The notes: a model not told the origin generated them from the letters alone. Counted from the first letter of the stretch, positions 1 to 10,278 are shown. The stretch: DNA of 64,000 nt from Pterois miles (GCA_947000775.1 CAMQGK010000011.1:271001-335000), one strand, 5' to 3'. Numbers and translations: made by a program.

Positions 1-293
1 AGGAAGATGACCACTTCCTTTCAGTGGAGGGAACCAGGAAGATGACCACTTCCTGTCAGTGGAGAGAACCAGGAGGATGACCACTTTCTGTCAGTGGAGA
101 GAACCATAGAGGAGAGAAAGGAGAGCGGGGAGGAAGATGACCACTTCCTGTCAGTGGAGAGAACCAGGAAGATGACCACTTCCTGTTAGTGAAGGGAATC
201 AGGAAGATGATCACTTCCTGTTAGTGAAGGGAATCAGGAAGATGACCACTTCCTGTTAGTGGAGGGAACCAGGAAGATGATCACTTCCTGTTG
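1..293. repeat. 35-bp minisatellite in caskin2 intron 7
   Basis: About eight imperfect copies of a 35-base unit containing aggaagatgaccacttcctg and a variable tail (tcagtggagagaacc or tagtgaagggaatc). Each unit holds a short inverted pair (aggaag/cttcct). The array is cut by the window edge. A short break around 107-135 contains unrelated purine-rich bases. Confidence 0.85.
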
Positions 294-458
294 GACTATG
301 GAAGTACCTTGGAGCCCCCTATAAGGGCCATTGTAGGTTAAAAAAATATCTATACATTACGAAGTTGGAAGAGGTGATAATAATCAGGGAAAAAAACCTC
401 TGAACTTGGAAATATGGTGACTGCTGACATCATTCAATAATGTCTCAGGTTAACTCAC

Positions 459-567
459 GTCCAGCAGCAGTCGGACCACCTCTGTCTTTCCATACAGGGA
501 TGCTTCATGCAGCGCCGTTCCAGACTTTGTGGTTTTGTTGATGTCGATGCCGGCCGTCAGCAGCAGC
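459..567 (-). CDS. caskin2: caskin2 coding exon 7 (ankyrin repeat 6, gene continues off window)
   Basis: A 109-base exon with acceptor ttccag (ending at 568) and donor gtgagt (complement of 453-458). It completes Arg206 and encodes LLLTAGIDINKTTKSGTALH followed by EASLYGKTEVVRLLLD. The TKSGTALHEA and LYGKTEVVRLLL motifs are Caskin ankyrin-6 signatures. It ends in phase 0. The remaining 3' gene (rest of the ankyrin block, SH3, CASK-interaction region if present, SAM domains) lies to the left of base 1 and cannot be assessed. The seven exons total 726 bases, exactly 242 codons without a stop. Confidence 0.92.
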
Positions 568-597
568 CTGGAACAAAACAAATCCACCTCTAAGTCC

Positions 598-752
598 TGA
601 TGCTGAGTCCTGAAATTGAGTCCTGAAACTGAGTCCTAAAACTGAGTCCTGAAGCTGTGTCCTGAAACAGAGTCCTTAAGCTGAGTCCTGTACCTCAAAC
701 TGAGTCCTGAAGCTGAGTCCTGAACCTGGGTCCAGAAGCGGAGTCCTAAGTG
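598..752. repeat. Degenerate ~13-bp repeat in intron 6
   Basis: Around eleven imperfect copies of ctgagtcctgaaa fill most of the 249-base intron between exons 6 and 7. Copies differ by one to three bases, which suggests an old or fast-drifting array. Confidence 0.75.
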
Positions 753-816
753 GTTAACTCGGTTTATTAGTGGAAACAGGTTAATTGACCGTATGATGTC
801 TGTGTGTCGGTGTTAC

Positions 817-947
817 CGTATGATGTCTTTGTGTCCATTGCGGGAGGCGAGATGTAGCGGCGTGGTGAAGGCTGAGTCTGTCTGCTCCTTCCTCTCTCCT
901 TCCAACAAAGCCACGACCATGTTACTGCTCAACAACAGCTGGGCCAC
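817..947 (-). CDS. caskin2: caskin2 coding exon 6 (ankyrin repeats 4-5)
   Basis: A 131-base exon with acceptor ccccag (ending at 948) and donor gtaaca (from 816). It encodes VAQLLLSSNMVVALLEGER, then TTPLHLASRNGHKDII and two bases of an Arg codon. VAQLLL, VALLEGE and TTPLHLA match CASKIN2; CASKIN1 uses VVQLLL and TSPLHLA. The phase matches exon 7. Two odd local features: a 19-bp minisatellite lies about 46 bases before the acceptor in the transcript, and the last ~20 bases of the exon are duplicated just after the donor (790-812). Confidence 0.92.
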
Positions 948-993
948 CTGGGGGTACGGGGGAGTGATGAGGACAGCTACTACCAAAGACAAA

Positions 994-1285
994 GCAGACA
1001 CAACGGGGACCAGCAGACACAACGGGGACCAGCAGACACAACGGGGACCAGCAGTCACAATGGGGACCAGCAGTCACAACGGGGACCAGCAGACACAACG
1101 GGGACCAGCAGACACAACGGGGACCAGCAGACACAACGGGGACCAGCAGTCACAACGGGGACCAGCAGTCACAATGGGGACCAGCAGTCACAATGGCGAC
1201 CAGCAGTCACAACGGGGACCAGCAGACACAACGGGGACCAGCAGTCACAACGGGGACCAGCAGACACAACAGGGACCAGCAGACA
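994..1285. repeat. 19-bp minisatellite next to exon 6
   Basis: About fifteen copies of a 19-base unit (cagcagacacaacggggac) with agaca/agtca variants. Three units make 57 bases, so one forward frame stays open and gives a spurious 190-residue ORF across exon 6 and the array. On the transcript strand the array lies just upstream of the exon 6 acceptor. Confidence 0.9.
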
Positions 1286-2107
1286 GCATCAGAGAAGCTA
1301 AGGATGAGGGAAAACCTCAGAGAGCCAAAACACCAAGATTAGGTCCAGATGTTTGGCAGCAGTGAATCACAGCTGGAACCTCATGTAAAACTAAGGAGTA
1401 AATTCACAAAGAATGGACTATGGCTGCTGACAGCACCATTAACTTAGTCATTTGATGCCGCTATCTGCCCCGTCTTAAGGTCTGAAAAACTAAAGCTCAA
1501 ATGTCAACCGCCGTCTCTGAGATGTGAAGCCTTAAACCTGCATTCTGTCTCCAGCCAGCAGGGGGCGACTCCTCTGGTTCTATAAGTCTCTGGAAAATGA
1601 TCCTCCTCTCTGATTGATTACTTCAGTAAACATTGTAAACATCAGTTTATGGTCATAGTTGCATGACATCCCATGATGACATCACTGAGTGACACACCAT
1701 GACCATTCATTATCATGATTTCACTTATTTAAGTGATTAGCTGACAAATGAGAATGTTTGCTCCAGCCAGTGGGTGGTGCTTGATTTTGGCTGCACTGTT
1801 TTCAACATGGCGGGCGAGTCACAAACTTCTTGTCGAGTCATGTCAATTTGTCTCAGGGGGCTTTACAATCTGTACAGAATATGACACCTTCTGTCCTTTA
1901 CAGTACATGTACTTGTTAGATTATTGCAGAGTATGCTCAAAGAACGACTATGGATTAGAAGTGAAAGTCAATAGTTCATTCCATGTCAACATCAGCTCCC
2001 AGCAGCAGAGCTACAACTCCATCATTCTGGACTGAAAAACACCAGACATCTCCTACAAAGAGACATACTACAGTAGAACTACATTATTTCTATTCTATTG
2101 TCAAATT
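1286..2107. other. Intron 5 sequence without a recognised gene
   Basis: No coding exon seen. The segments around 1555-1740 (cagcagggggcgactcctct) and 1755-1880 (ccagtgggtggtgcttgatt, acatggcggg) look like common dispersed fish repeats that I cannot classify. The 95-residue forward frame at 1748-2035 has no recognisable domain. Confidence 0.4.
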
Positions 2108-2435
2108 TAATGTCCATCCATTCAACCGCTTATCCCATTGGGGGTTGCGGGGGGCTGGAGCCGATCCCAGCTGGCATTGGTCGAAGGCGGTTCCAGTCCA
2201 TCACAGGACACATAGAGACTGACAACCACCTACGGGAAATTTAGAGTCATCAATTAACCTAAACAGCATGTCTTTGGACTGTGGGAGGAAGCCGGAGTAC
2301 CCGGAGAAAACCCATGCTTACATGGAGAGAACATGCAAACTCCACACAGAAGAGCCCCGAGCCGGAATCAAACCTGCAACCCTCTTGCTGTGAGGCGAGA
2401 GTGCTAACCACTACACCACCGTGCAGCCTGTCATA
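2108..2435 (-). mobile_element. V-SINE-type retroposon copy
   Basis: Reading on the minus strand from 2435: a tRNA-derived head (tggtgtagtggttagcactc ... ggtttgattcc, A and B box-like), then the conserved central block (gtttgcatgttctctccatg ... ctccgggtactccggcttcc), then a 3' part ending in a ccatcc-type tail near 2108. The layout is that of fish V-SINEs such as zebrafish DANA. A second copy lies at 56025-56400. Non-coding, mobilised by a LINE partner. Confidence 0.85.
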
Positions 2436-2970
2436 TTTAATGTCTCTACTGAAATGATCTGTGTAGAACATTAAAAATATCACTCATCATACTTCTTTTT
2501 CTTATTCATTTAATGAACTTTTATTTCAGCTGCTTCCCAGAGGAGCATAAAGTGAGCGATGGACATAAATGGTGCTACTGCAATGCTGTCTAGCAACTGT
2601 AGAGTTTTACCTCTAAAATCTTTATGTTCATGCTCATAATCATCCACATGTCAGACTGATGAAGTATGTTTGTGTAGCTGCAAAGTGGAGACACAAACAG
2701 ACAAAGAGATAAAGATAACAGTGATGTTTACTGACAGTAAGAGAGGTAGCCGTGGCAACGCAATTAAACCTGAGTGTGTTTTTCCAGCTGTGACTGTGTG
2801 TCTCCAACATATTTCTATACTTCCACTCATTCCCTGGTGACCTTCACTCAACACCACCTTAGAAACTTCAACCAGCTGAATGCCAGGGCCTCATGGTTTA
2901 CAATGAGGGGACTGGCCCCCACAAGGGAGGTGAGTCCCCACAAGGGAGGTGAGTCCCCACGACAACTCAC
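2436..2970. other. Intron 5 remainder, small duplication near exon 5 donor
   Basis: No gene seen. A 21-base direct duplication (cccacaagggaggtgagtcc) at 2921-2961 sits just downstream of the exon 5 donor in transcript sense. The rest is unremarkable intron. Confidence 0.5.
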
Positions 2971-3066
2971 CTGCACTCTTCCAAACTCACAGGCCAGGTC
3001 CAGAGGAGTCTTCTTGGCCTTGTTGACTAGACAGGGGTTGGACTGATGCTGCAGCAACATCTCAGA
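2971..3066 (-). CDS. caskin2: caskin2 coding exon 5 (end of ankyrin 3, ankyrin 4)
   Basis: A 96-base, 32-codon exon with acceptor ttttcag (ending at 3067) and donor gtgagt (complement of 2965-2970). It reads SEMLLQHQSNPCLVNKAKK followed by TPLDLACEFGRVQ. The NPCLVNKAKKTPLDLACEFGR block matches my memory of CASKIN2 and differs from the CASKIN1 PCMVDNSGKTPLDLA form, so it is the strongest paralogue discriminator in the window. Phase 0 on both sides. A 21-base direct duplication (2921-2961) lies within 50 bases of the donor. Confidence 0.94.
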
Positions 3067-3406
3067 CTGAAAACAAATAAACATTATTTTATGACGGAAA
3101 AGCACAAAAGGTAACAGAGAAGATTTACACAATAAGAAGATACTGCGGTAAAAAGCAAGGCTACAATAGTTTGGAATTAGTTTTTATCTTATTTTAGTTC
3201 TGACTTTTCAGTTTCATTTTAGTTTTAGTCAGTTTCAGGGTGTGTTTTCAGCTTTTATTACAATCATAATAAGTGATTCTCACAAATAGACCTTTGGGCG
3301 GGCCACCTGTAAATTAACGGCCGCCTAAATATACTTGGTTATATTCTTTTTTTTTTTTTTATCCATACAAGAGGTACAACACCTTCCCCATCAATGAACG
3401 AGAGGA
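3067..3406. other. Intron 4 start, no feature
   Basis: Nothing beyond an A/T-rich stretch and a T13-like run near 3348-3360, just outside the gypsy LTR. Confidence 0.5.
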
Positions 3407-3867
3407 TGTAACGACTGGGAACAGGAGTCAGGACTCAGGAGGCAGAGAGTTTCAAAAACAATCAAAGTCTTTACTGAAGTCTAAGAAGGGTTCGGACCAC
3501 AGGTAGTCCAAATCACAGGCAAACAAATCCAAATCGGCAGTCAGGGCAAGGTCATTAAACAGGCAGTAGCTCAAAAAAAAACGAGAATAACACAGGAAAA
3601 ATGCTAGAACGCTTACTCACCAAGTGGAAAAGACGAACTGACACAGAAGGAAGGGAAGACAGTCATTAAATACTAGTTAGGGGGAGGATAACAAGACACA
3701 GGAGGAGGTGATCAGGGTAGAGCTGTCAGTCACGGAAAAGGAGGGAAACACACAAGGGCATGAAGTGAGGTGATCGCCAACGACAGGGAAGGTTAGCGGA
3801 CAAAACAGAACAGGAAACGAATGAAATGACAAAATAAATCATGACCAAGGAGGTGACAGGTGTGACA
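3407..3867 (-). repeat. 3' LTR of the gypsy element with polypurine tract
   Basis: About 461 bases from tgtaacgactgg to ...ggtgtgaca; on the element strand TGTCAC...TTACA, i.e. TG...CA ends. Immediately inside (3868-3878, element strand agaagggggtcc) is a typical polypurine tract that would prime plus-strand synthesis. The first bases match the partial LTR at 7250. Confidence 0.75.
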
Positions 3868-5321
3868 GGACCCCCTTCTAGGGATGGAACCCAATGTCCC
3901 AGGCAGGTCCGGATGGCAACGATGGAAGTCCCAAATCTGTTCAGGGTCAACAATGTTTTTGGTGGAAACCCGTGATCTCTCCTCAAGTCGATAGCCCTTC
4001 CAGTCCACCAAACACTGGCGCCCACGACCACGACGATGAACCTCCAGGAGAATACTGGCCCTCCATCAAAGAACCGGGAGAGTGGTGGGGGTTTGGAGGC
4101 AGGGACCAAAGGACTCTCTTTCGCAGGCTTGAGATGGGCCACAGGGAAGGTAGGGTGAATCCCCATGGATTTGGGGAGCTGAAGCTGAGCTGCCACTGGG
4201 TCAACCACCTTAGAGATGAGAAATGGACCCACAAACCTGGGAGCCAGCTTACGTGATTCTACACGCAAAAGGAGATCCCTTGTATATAGCCACACCTTTG
4301 ACAAGGCCAGCAGGAAGGAGCAGGAACCCGCCGACGATCAGCCACCCTCTTGCAGCGTGCTGAGCTCCTGAGTAGCATCTGGTGTTCCCCTTCCACACCC
4401 GGTGACAGCGGCGAATGAGAGCTTGGGTTGAGGGAATGCTGACCTCCATCTCCATCTCAGGGAACAGTGGAGGCTGATAGCCATAGGCACACTGAAAGGG
4501 GGAGAGACCAGAGGCAGAGCAGGGTAGTGTGTTATTCAATCCAAATTAGATGTTTACTCCATAATGCAGGATTTTGAAAGACGATGCAACGAAGACCGGT
4601 CTCCAACTGGTTGAGTCTCTCTGTCTGGCCAATGGACCCGGTGGTAGCGAGGAGAGGAGAGACTCACCAAGGCGCCGAGCAGGGAACAGACCTCTCTCCA
4701 AAACTGGGACATGAACTGAGGGCCCCGGTCCGACACCACATCCCTGGGGAAACCACAAAGGCGGAACACATGGGACAACGTCACCTCCGTTGTTTCCTTG
4801 GCGAAAAGCAATTTTGGAAAAGGGACAAAGTGAACCATCTGAGAAAATCTGTCTACAATAGTGAAAATGGTCGTGTTACCTTCTGAGGAGGGAAGACCAG
4901 TGCCAAAGTCCAGAGAGACATTGGACCAGGGACGGTGAGGCACAGGAAGTGGCTGGAGGAGGCCAGTGGGGGGACAATGTGAGGATTTATTCCGAGCGCA
5001 CACCGGACAGGCTGCCACATACTCCCCCAACTCGTTTTCCATGGCTGGCCACCAAAACTGTTGTTTGATGACGAAGATGGTCTGCCTGGTTCCAGGGTGG
5101 CAGGAGATGTGGGAGGTGTGGGCCCAGTGAACGACCTGAGAGTGCAGGGGAGCTGGGACAAATAAAGGGTTAGAGGGGCACCCTTCAAGTACCGTAACAT
5201 TAGTTAACGCCTCCCTGACCCTTCTCTCTACTCCCCATGTTACCGCCCTAACTACACATGAAGGTGGCAGGATGTACAAAGAAGCTTTGACTGTCGGATC
5301 AGGATCAAACAGGCGAGACAA
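3726..5321 (-). pseudogene. gypsy integrase with chromodomain remnant
   Basis: Frame 5321-4554 carries the zinc-binding H...H...C-x2-C module (HWAHTSHISCHPG, CPVCARNKSS) and the catalytic core (VSLDFGTGLPSS, TIVDRFSQM, DVVSDRGPQF with two of three acidic residues). It goes out of frame before the catalytic Glu. Pieces continue at 4539-4249 (LSPFQCAYGYQPPLFPEMEM) and 4304-3726 (SRKLAPRFVGPF, the GPY/F-like segment). The chromodomain is readable in another frame at 4011-3793. At least three frame changes are needed to follow it, so it is dead. Confidence 0.85.
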
Positions 5322-5454
5322 AGCATCAAGCTTAGGGTTCTCAGAACCAGGATGGTAGGACAGTGTAAAACTGAAAAGATTACAGAATAGAGCCCACCTG
5401 GCTTGACGGGCATTGAACCGCTTAGCAGTCCTGGTATACTCAATGTTCTTGTGG

Positions 5455-6142
5455 TCAGTCTATACCAGGAATGGGTGTTCTGCACCCTCCAACCAGTGCC
5501 GCCACTCTTCGAGCGCTGCCTTTACGGCCCACAACTCTGTTTCCCACATCATAATTCTGCTCAGCGGGAGAGAGCTTCCTTGACAGGAAGGCACAGGGAT
5601 GAAGTTTATTGTCTTCTGGGGAGCATTGAGAGAGCACCGGCCCGATGCCGGTATCACAGGCATCCACCTCCACCACAAACCGCCAATGGAGGTCTGGAAG
5701 AGTGAGAATAGGAGTAGCCGTGAGACACGATACTTAAGTTCCTAATAAAGCATCTGTAAAAGATGGCAAACCCCAGGAAACTTTGCACTAACTTACGGGT
5801 GGTTGATGTGGGCCAATCAACCACTGCACTGACCTTGGCAGAGTCCATCTGAATGTTACTGGGAGTAACCACGAAGCCGAGAAAGGAAACGGTTGAAACG
5901 GGAAACTCACACTTTTCTGCCTTGACGAAAAGCTGGTGATCTAGAAACCACTGCAGGACCTGGCGAACATGCTTCATATGGGTCTGCTCATCAGGGGAGA
6001 AAATCAGAATATCATCCAGGTAAACAAACACAAACTGATTCAACATGTCTCGGAGGACGTCATTAACTAGAGCCTGGAAGACAGCTGGGGTGTTAGTGAG
6101 ACCAAAAGGCATGACTAAATACTCACAACTCAGGTTGTTCAC
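5455..6142 (-). pseudogene. gypsy reverse transcriptase and RNase H remnants
   Basis: Frame 6142-5654 begins inside RT (SCEYLVMPFGLTNTPAVFQ) and includes FVYLDDILIFS with the YLDD active site and the FLGFVV segment. It then reads into the RNase H domain in a second frame (5676-5455: VEVDACDTGIGPVLSQ, KLSPAEQNYD). The N-terminal fingers of RT are missing, and a frameshift lies near 5700. Catalytic YxDD is intact, but the enzyme is truncated. Confidence 0.85.
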
Positions 6143-6204
6143 TCATAGGAGGTTGTTCGGCTCACCAGCGCCCTCTCTTTCACTGGCGAGCCTTGTCTTT
6201 TACT

Positions 6205-6679
6205 AGGCAAGAGGACAGGAAATGACCCAGCTGGGAGCAGTATATGCACCAACCCTCCTGCAGGTGACACTGTCATTCCTCAGGGGCTAATCTCGCTCTG
6301 CCCACCTGCATGGGCTCCTCTGGAACACAAGGGGGAGATGAAGCGCTGTCTGGGAAGGTCCGAGGAGGCGATCAACAGGCCAGATGATGACAGGACGGCT
6401 GCCCCATCTGGACAGGCGGTGGAACCGCAGGTCTGCGCCTCTCTCTCTCCCTCTCCCACAGGCGATTGTCTATGTGGATGGCAAGAGTGATGACAGAGTC
6501 CGCAGTCTGACAAAGTCTGCAGGAAGGTCCAGGGGAGCCAGTTGATCCTTCACAGGGTCCACCAGCCCATGAAGGTAGGTGTCCAAGAGCGAAGCAGCAT
6601 TCCAGCCGCTGTGGGCTACCAGGGTGCAAAACTTGATGGCGTAGTCTGAGACTTGTCTCTTCCCCTGGTGAACCCCCAC
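6205..6679 (-). pseudogene. gypsy gag 3' part with CCHC zinc knuckle
   Basis: The continuation of gag runs out of frame from 6679 and ends with a C-x2-C-x4-H-x4-C knuckle (CIYCSQLGHFLSSC) encoded at about 6250-6205, the nucleic-acid-binding nucleocapsid motif. The protease that should follow is absent. Surrounding sequence is low-complexity and frameshifted. Confidence 0.7.
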
Positions 6680-6685
6680 CGGTGC

Positions 6686-7231
6686 TCATGCTGCTCGACC
6701 GGAAGTGGTGTGGTCAAAAATCTTGCTTAAAGTCTCTGTGAACTGGTTTAGGGAATAGCAGACCAGGGAATTACGCGTCCAGTCTGCCATGGCCCAGGCC
6801 TCTGTTCTGCCGGTGAGGTGCATAATAATAAACGCCACCTTAGATCGTTCAGAGGGAAACTGAGATGCCTGCAGCTCAAAGTGAAGCCCACACTGTACCA
6901 GGAAGGAGTGACAGCTTTCAAAATCCCTGCAGAACCGCTCAGGCTTGGCCAGATGAGGAGAACGGGTGGAAGCTGGTGGAGACACCATGGTGGAAACCAG
7001 AGCTGGAGATGGAGATGGCGCCACAGCCAAAACGGGCCCAGCAGCAAAGGAAGAACTGAGCGTCTTGAACCGGCTCATCTGAAGTTGCAGCTGGGAACCC
7101 GGCTCGGAAACTCTACTGGGACTCAGTAAGTTGGTGTACTCCTGTACAAACTGCGGATCCTCGTGATGGTGGAGCTGTTTTCCCTGGGCACGGATGGCGG
7201 CATGCGCCGAGTTTGAGTCGGCTGAGTCCAT
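6686..7231 (-). pseudogene. gypsy gag (5' part)
   Basis: A 181-residue frame starting MDSADSNSAH at 7231, directly after the 5' LTR and a short leader. Its second half has the retrotransposon gag motifs LAKPERFCRDFESCHSFLVQ and FPSERSKVAFIIMHLTGRTE, then AWAMADW. This matches the capsid-like gag domain of sushi-type gypsy elements, which in mammals gave rise to domesticated RTL/PEG genes. The frame is broken at 6686 and resumes in another frame (6679-6470, QVSDYAIKFCTLVAHSGWN). Disrupted, therefore a pseudogene. Confidence 0.8.
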
Positions 7232-7249
7232 TTGTTGGCCAGTTCGTAC

Positions 7250-7335
7250 TGTAACAACTGGGAACAGGGGTGAGCTGGACTAGGATAACGAGACACAGGT
7301 GGAAGCAATCAGGGCAGGGTATATCAGGGTAGCGT
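7250..7335 (-). repeat. Truncated 5' LTR of the gypsy element
   Basis: Begins tgtaacaactgggaacaggg like the 3' LTR, then jumps to the segment ggataacgagacacaggtgg, which corresponds to roughly 3690-3715 of the other LTR. A central block of more than 200 bases is therefore deleted. The outer end blends into LINE sequence near 7340. Confidence 0.65.
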
Positions 7336-7344
7336 CAGAACATT

Positions 7345-7710
7345 GCTGGGGAGCAGATGAAGAGTTCAGCTATGTTGGAGCAGCCTCAGGCCTCACTGCC
7401 TCAGCTGTCCAGGCTGGACCGACCTATAGCAGAGCTGGGGGACTATGATGCAGTGCCTCGACCTGCTGCTGCACTCTGCTCACCTGGGACTGGATCCCAG
7501 TATGGGGGACAGGCTGCACGGCGTGGAGGACGGTTAGAGACCAAGATAAGGGCAACACAGAGAGAAATTAGCCATCTACCAGAGCTGCAGAAGGGGAACA
7601 TGGTGAATAAAGGGGCACCCAGGAAGTACAACAAACTCTCCAAATCTGAGACTCTCAAAACTGCTAAACAAAGACTAAGAGGCCAGGAGAATAAACAAGC
7701 TATATGTATA
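7345..7710 (+). mobile_element. 5' fragment of a LINE, split by later insertions
   Basis: The forward frame at 7357-7731 contains ETKIRATQREISHLPELQKG and PRKYNKLSKSETLKTAKQRL, the pre-RT segment of a LINE pol found in many fish genomes (clade not assigned with confidence). Its RT part resumes at 10882, so the two pieces look like one element separated by the inserted L2-like copies and a Tc1 terminal fragment. Confidence 0.65.
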
Positions 7711-7768
7711 CATGCAAGAAAAAGTATTTGAACCCTTGGATTTCCGCATAAATTGGTATGGTAACTAT
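7711..7768 (+). repeat. Tc1 terminal-repeat fragment
   Basis: The sequence atgcaagaaaaagtatttga and the following gatttccgcataaattggta match the terminal repeat of the Tc1-like element at 62201-63545 and the fragment at 23281. No transposase remains. Confidence 0.7.
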
Positions 7769-9136
7769 GTTGACTATAACTGTTGTTGGACTGACTGGCT
7801 TCACACCAGGTTCATTCATCCAGACTGCAGAGTGTTATTAAATCTTGTAAGTCGCTGTTTTACAGCTTAACTTGTTAGTGAACTTGATCAGCATTCTTGT
7901 TACAGATATTGGCTGCATCACGGACTACATAAACTTCTGTCTGGAAAACACCGTACCAACCAGGACGGTAAGGTGTTTTTCCAATAACAAACCCTGGATT
8001 AATCCTGATATAAAGGCCCTCCTTAAGGAGAAGAAGAGGGCCTTTAAATCAGGAAACAAGGAGGAGCTGAAGGCTGTTCAGAGGGCTCTAAGGAGGAAAA
8101 TCAGGGAGGGGAAGAACAGCTACAGGAGGAAGATGGAAGAACAGTTGCAGCAGAACAACATCAGTGGAGTCTGGAAAGGCCTAAAAACCATCTCAGGCCA
8201 CAAGAAGCCAGACTCCAAGGCTGTGGGAGACCTAAAGTGGGTGAATGATTTGAACCACTACTTTAACAGGTTCAATGAGTCACCTGCCCCTCCCCCGGCC
8301 CAGTCCACCCTGCTGCAACCCCCCCTCCATTGGCCACTTCAAGACAGTGCCCCCCCTCCTCCTCCTTCACCACCTTCAGCTCAACAATAGCCCCCTCACT
8401 GACATCAACACCTCCATCGACACCTACGGCTCCAGCTACGGCTCCAGCTCTACAACATAGTCAACCCCCCTCTGCTCCACTACTCAGCCCTGACCCCCCA
8501 CCAACCCCCTCCTCTGCCTCTGACACACAGCCCCCCTGCTCCAGTTTGTCCTTCACAACACTTCAGGTGAAGAACCAGCTCAAGAAGATGAATGTGAGGA
8601 AGGCTACGGGTCCAGATGGCATCAGCTCCAGGCTCCTGAAGTCCTGCGCAGACCAGCTGTGTGGGACTTTTGGACATCTATTTAACCTGAGCCTGAAGCT
8701 GAGGAAGGTACCACAACTGTGGAAGACATCCTGCGTGGTACCTGTGCCCAAGACCCCACACCCCAAGGACCCCAGCAGCTTCAGGCCGGTGGCACTAACA
8801 TCCCACCTGATGAAGGCCCTGGAGCGCCTGGTCCTCCAACATCTCCGCCCTGTGGTGAGTCCATCCATGGACCCACTACAGTTTGCCTACCAACCTGGCA
8901 TTGGGGTGGACGATGCCGTCATCTTCCTGTTGGACCGAACTCTGTCTCACCTGGAGAAACCTGGCAGCACTGTGAGGATCATGTTCTTTGATTTCTCCAG
9001 TGCTTTCAACACCATCCAGCCGACACTTCTGAGGGACAAACTGGAGACTGCAGGGGTAGATCACCATCTAACATCCTGGGTACTGGACTACCTCACAAAC
9101 CGCCCACAGTATGTGAGGACACAGGACTTCACTTCA

Positions 9137-9223
9137 GACACGGTGGTCTGCAGTGTGGGGGCCCCACAGGGAACGGTTCTGACACGGTGGTCTGCAGTGT
9201 GGGGTTCCTCAGGGAACGGTTCT
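9137..9223. repeat. 44/43-bp direct duplication in LINE RT
   Basis: Two adjacent copies beginning gacacggtggtctgcagtgt and ending gggaacggttct. Because 43 and 44 are not multiples of three, the duplication shifts the RT frame at the conserved GAPQGTVL motif. Confidence 0.9.
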
Positions 9224-9889
9224 GGCTCCGTTCCTCTTCACGCTCTACACTGCAGACTTCTCTTACAATTCACCAACCTGTCACCTGCAGAAGTTCTCTG
9301 ATGACTCTGCTATCGTCGGCCTCATCACTGATGGGGACGATGGGCAGTACAGAGAACTTTCCCAGGACTTCGTGGACTGGTGCCTGCGGTGGTGGTGGAT
9401 TTCCGCAGGCAAACTCATCCCCCTCCAACACCGGTGAACATCCAGGAATCAGACATTGAGATGGTGACATCTTATAAATACCTGGGTGTTCACCTGAACA
9501 ATAAACTGGACTGGACTACAAATTCCTCTGCACTCCATAAGAAAGGCCAGAGCAGGCTGTATCTGCTCAGGAGAATGAGGTCTTTTGGAGTGCAGGGGAC
9601 ACTCCTGAAAACATTTTATGACACCGTGGTGGCATCAGCCATATTTTATGGAGTGGTTTGCTGGGGCAGCAGCATCACAGCTGCAGACAGGAAGAGGCTG
9701 GATAAGATTATCAAAAGGGCCAGCTCTGTCCTGGGATGCTCTCTGGACTCCCACCCCATGAGAGACACCATCAGAGCTCTGGAGAGCTCCTTCAGTGACA
9801 GGCTGCTACACCCTAAGTGTACGAAGGAGCGTTACAGAAGGTCCTTCCTGCCTGCAGCTGTTAGACTCCACAACCAGCACTGCTCCCAG

Positions 9890-10020
9890 TAAACCACATA
9901 CACATTCACAACCAGCACTGCTCCCAGTAGACCACATACACATTCACAACCAGCACTGCTCCCAGTAGACCACATACACATTCACAACCAGCACTGCTCC
10001 CAGTAAACCACATACACAGT
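9890..10020. repeat. 41-bp tandem repeat in LINE 3' UTR
   Basis: About three full copies plus a partial one of a unit containing cacattcacaaccagcact and gctcccagtagaccacatac, directly after the L2-like ORF stop. Confidence 0.85.
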
Positions 10021-10278
10021 CACATTCACAACAAACTCACCGGACATAAGTGCAATAAGGACTTATATGTACAACTATATCATTGATATGATGGACACAT
10101 TTCTGGCTTTATTTTTCCATTATGTATATACTAATTTATTTTATTTGTATTAATACTGTTTTTACATCTATGCTTCTTGTCTTTTATTGCACTATCCACT
10201 TGCTGCTGTAATGTGTGAATTTCCCCACTGTGGGACTAATAAAGGAATATCTTATCTTATTTTATCTTATCTTATCTT

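Larger units (their letters stand above)
3407..7335 (-). mobile_element. Degenerate Ty3/gypsy chromodomain retrotransposon
   Basis: Element in the same orientation as caskin2, inside intron 4. Reading 7335 to 3407: truncated 5' LTR, gag, CCHC knuckle, RT, RNase H, integrase, a chromodomain-like C-terminus and a 3' LTR. The chromodomain segment (VDWKGY... EERSRVSTKNIVDP, frame 4011-3793) and the gag type suggest the sushi-like chromovirus branch of Metaviridae. Protease and the N-terminal half of RT are missing: the knuckle at about 6250-6205 is followed almost directly by the mid-RT segment. Several frameshifts and stops separate the domains, so no functional polyprotein can be made. No env-like frame is seen. 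Confidence 0.9.
7870..10278 (+). mobile_element. L2-like LINE, 5'-truncated, with RT and (TTATC)n tail
   Basis: Forward frames 7872-8390, 8330-9301 and 9380-9892 form a broken LINE ORF2. They carry the pre-RT segment (NNKPWINPDIKALLKEKKRA), RT motifs (MNVRKATGPDGISSRLLKSC, SSFRPVALTSHLMKALERLV, FFDFSSAFNTIQ, GAPQGTVL, FSDDSAI around 9298) and the C-terminal SYKYLGVHLNNKLDW and FLPAAVRLHNQ. The endonuclease domain is missing (5' truncation). A 44/43-bp direct duplication at 9137-9223 breaks the frame in the APQG motif. The 3' UTR holds a 41-bp repeat, then aataaaggaatatcttatct and (TTATC)n, the tail style of fish L2/Maui elements. Inactive. Confidence 0.88.

Noticed and set aside
793..1365. 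190-codon forward frame
   Set aside because: It spans the antisense of caskin2 exon 6 and the 19-bp minisatellite; the repeat length explains its openness.
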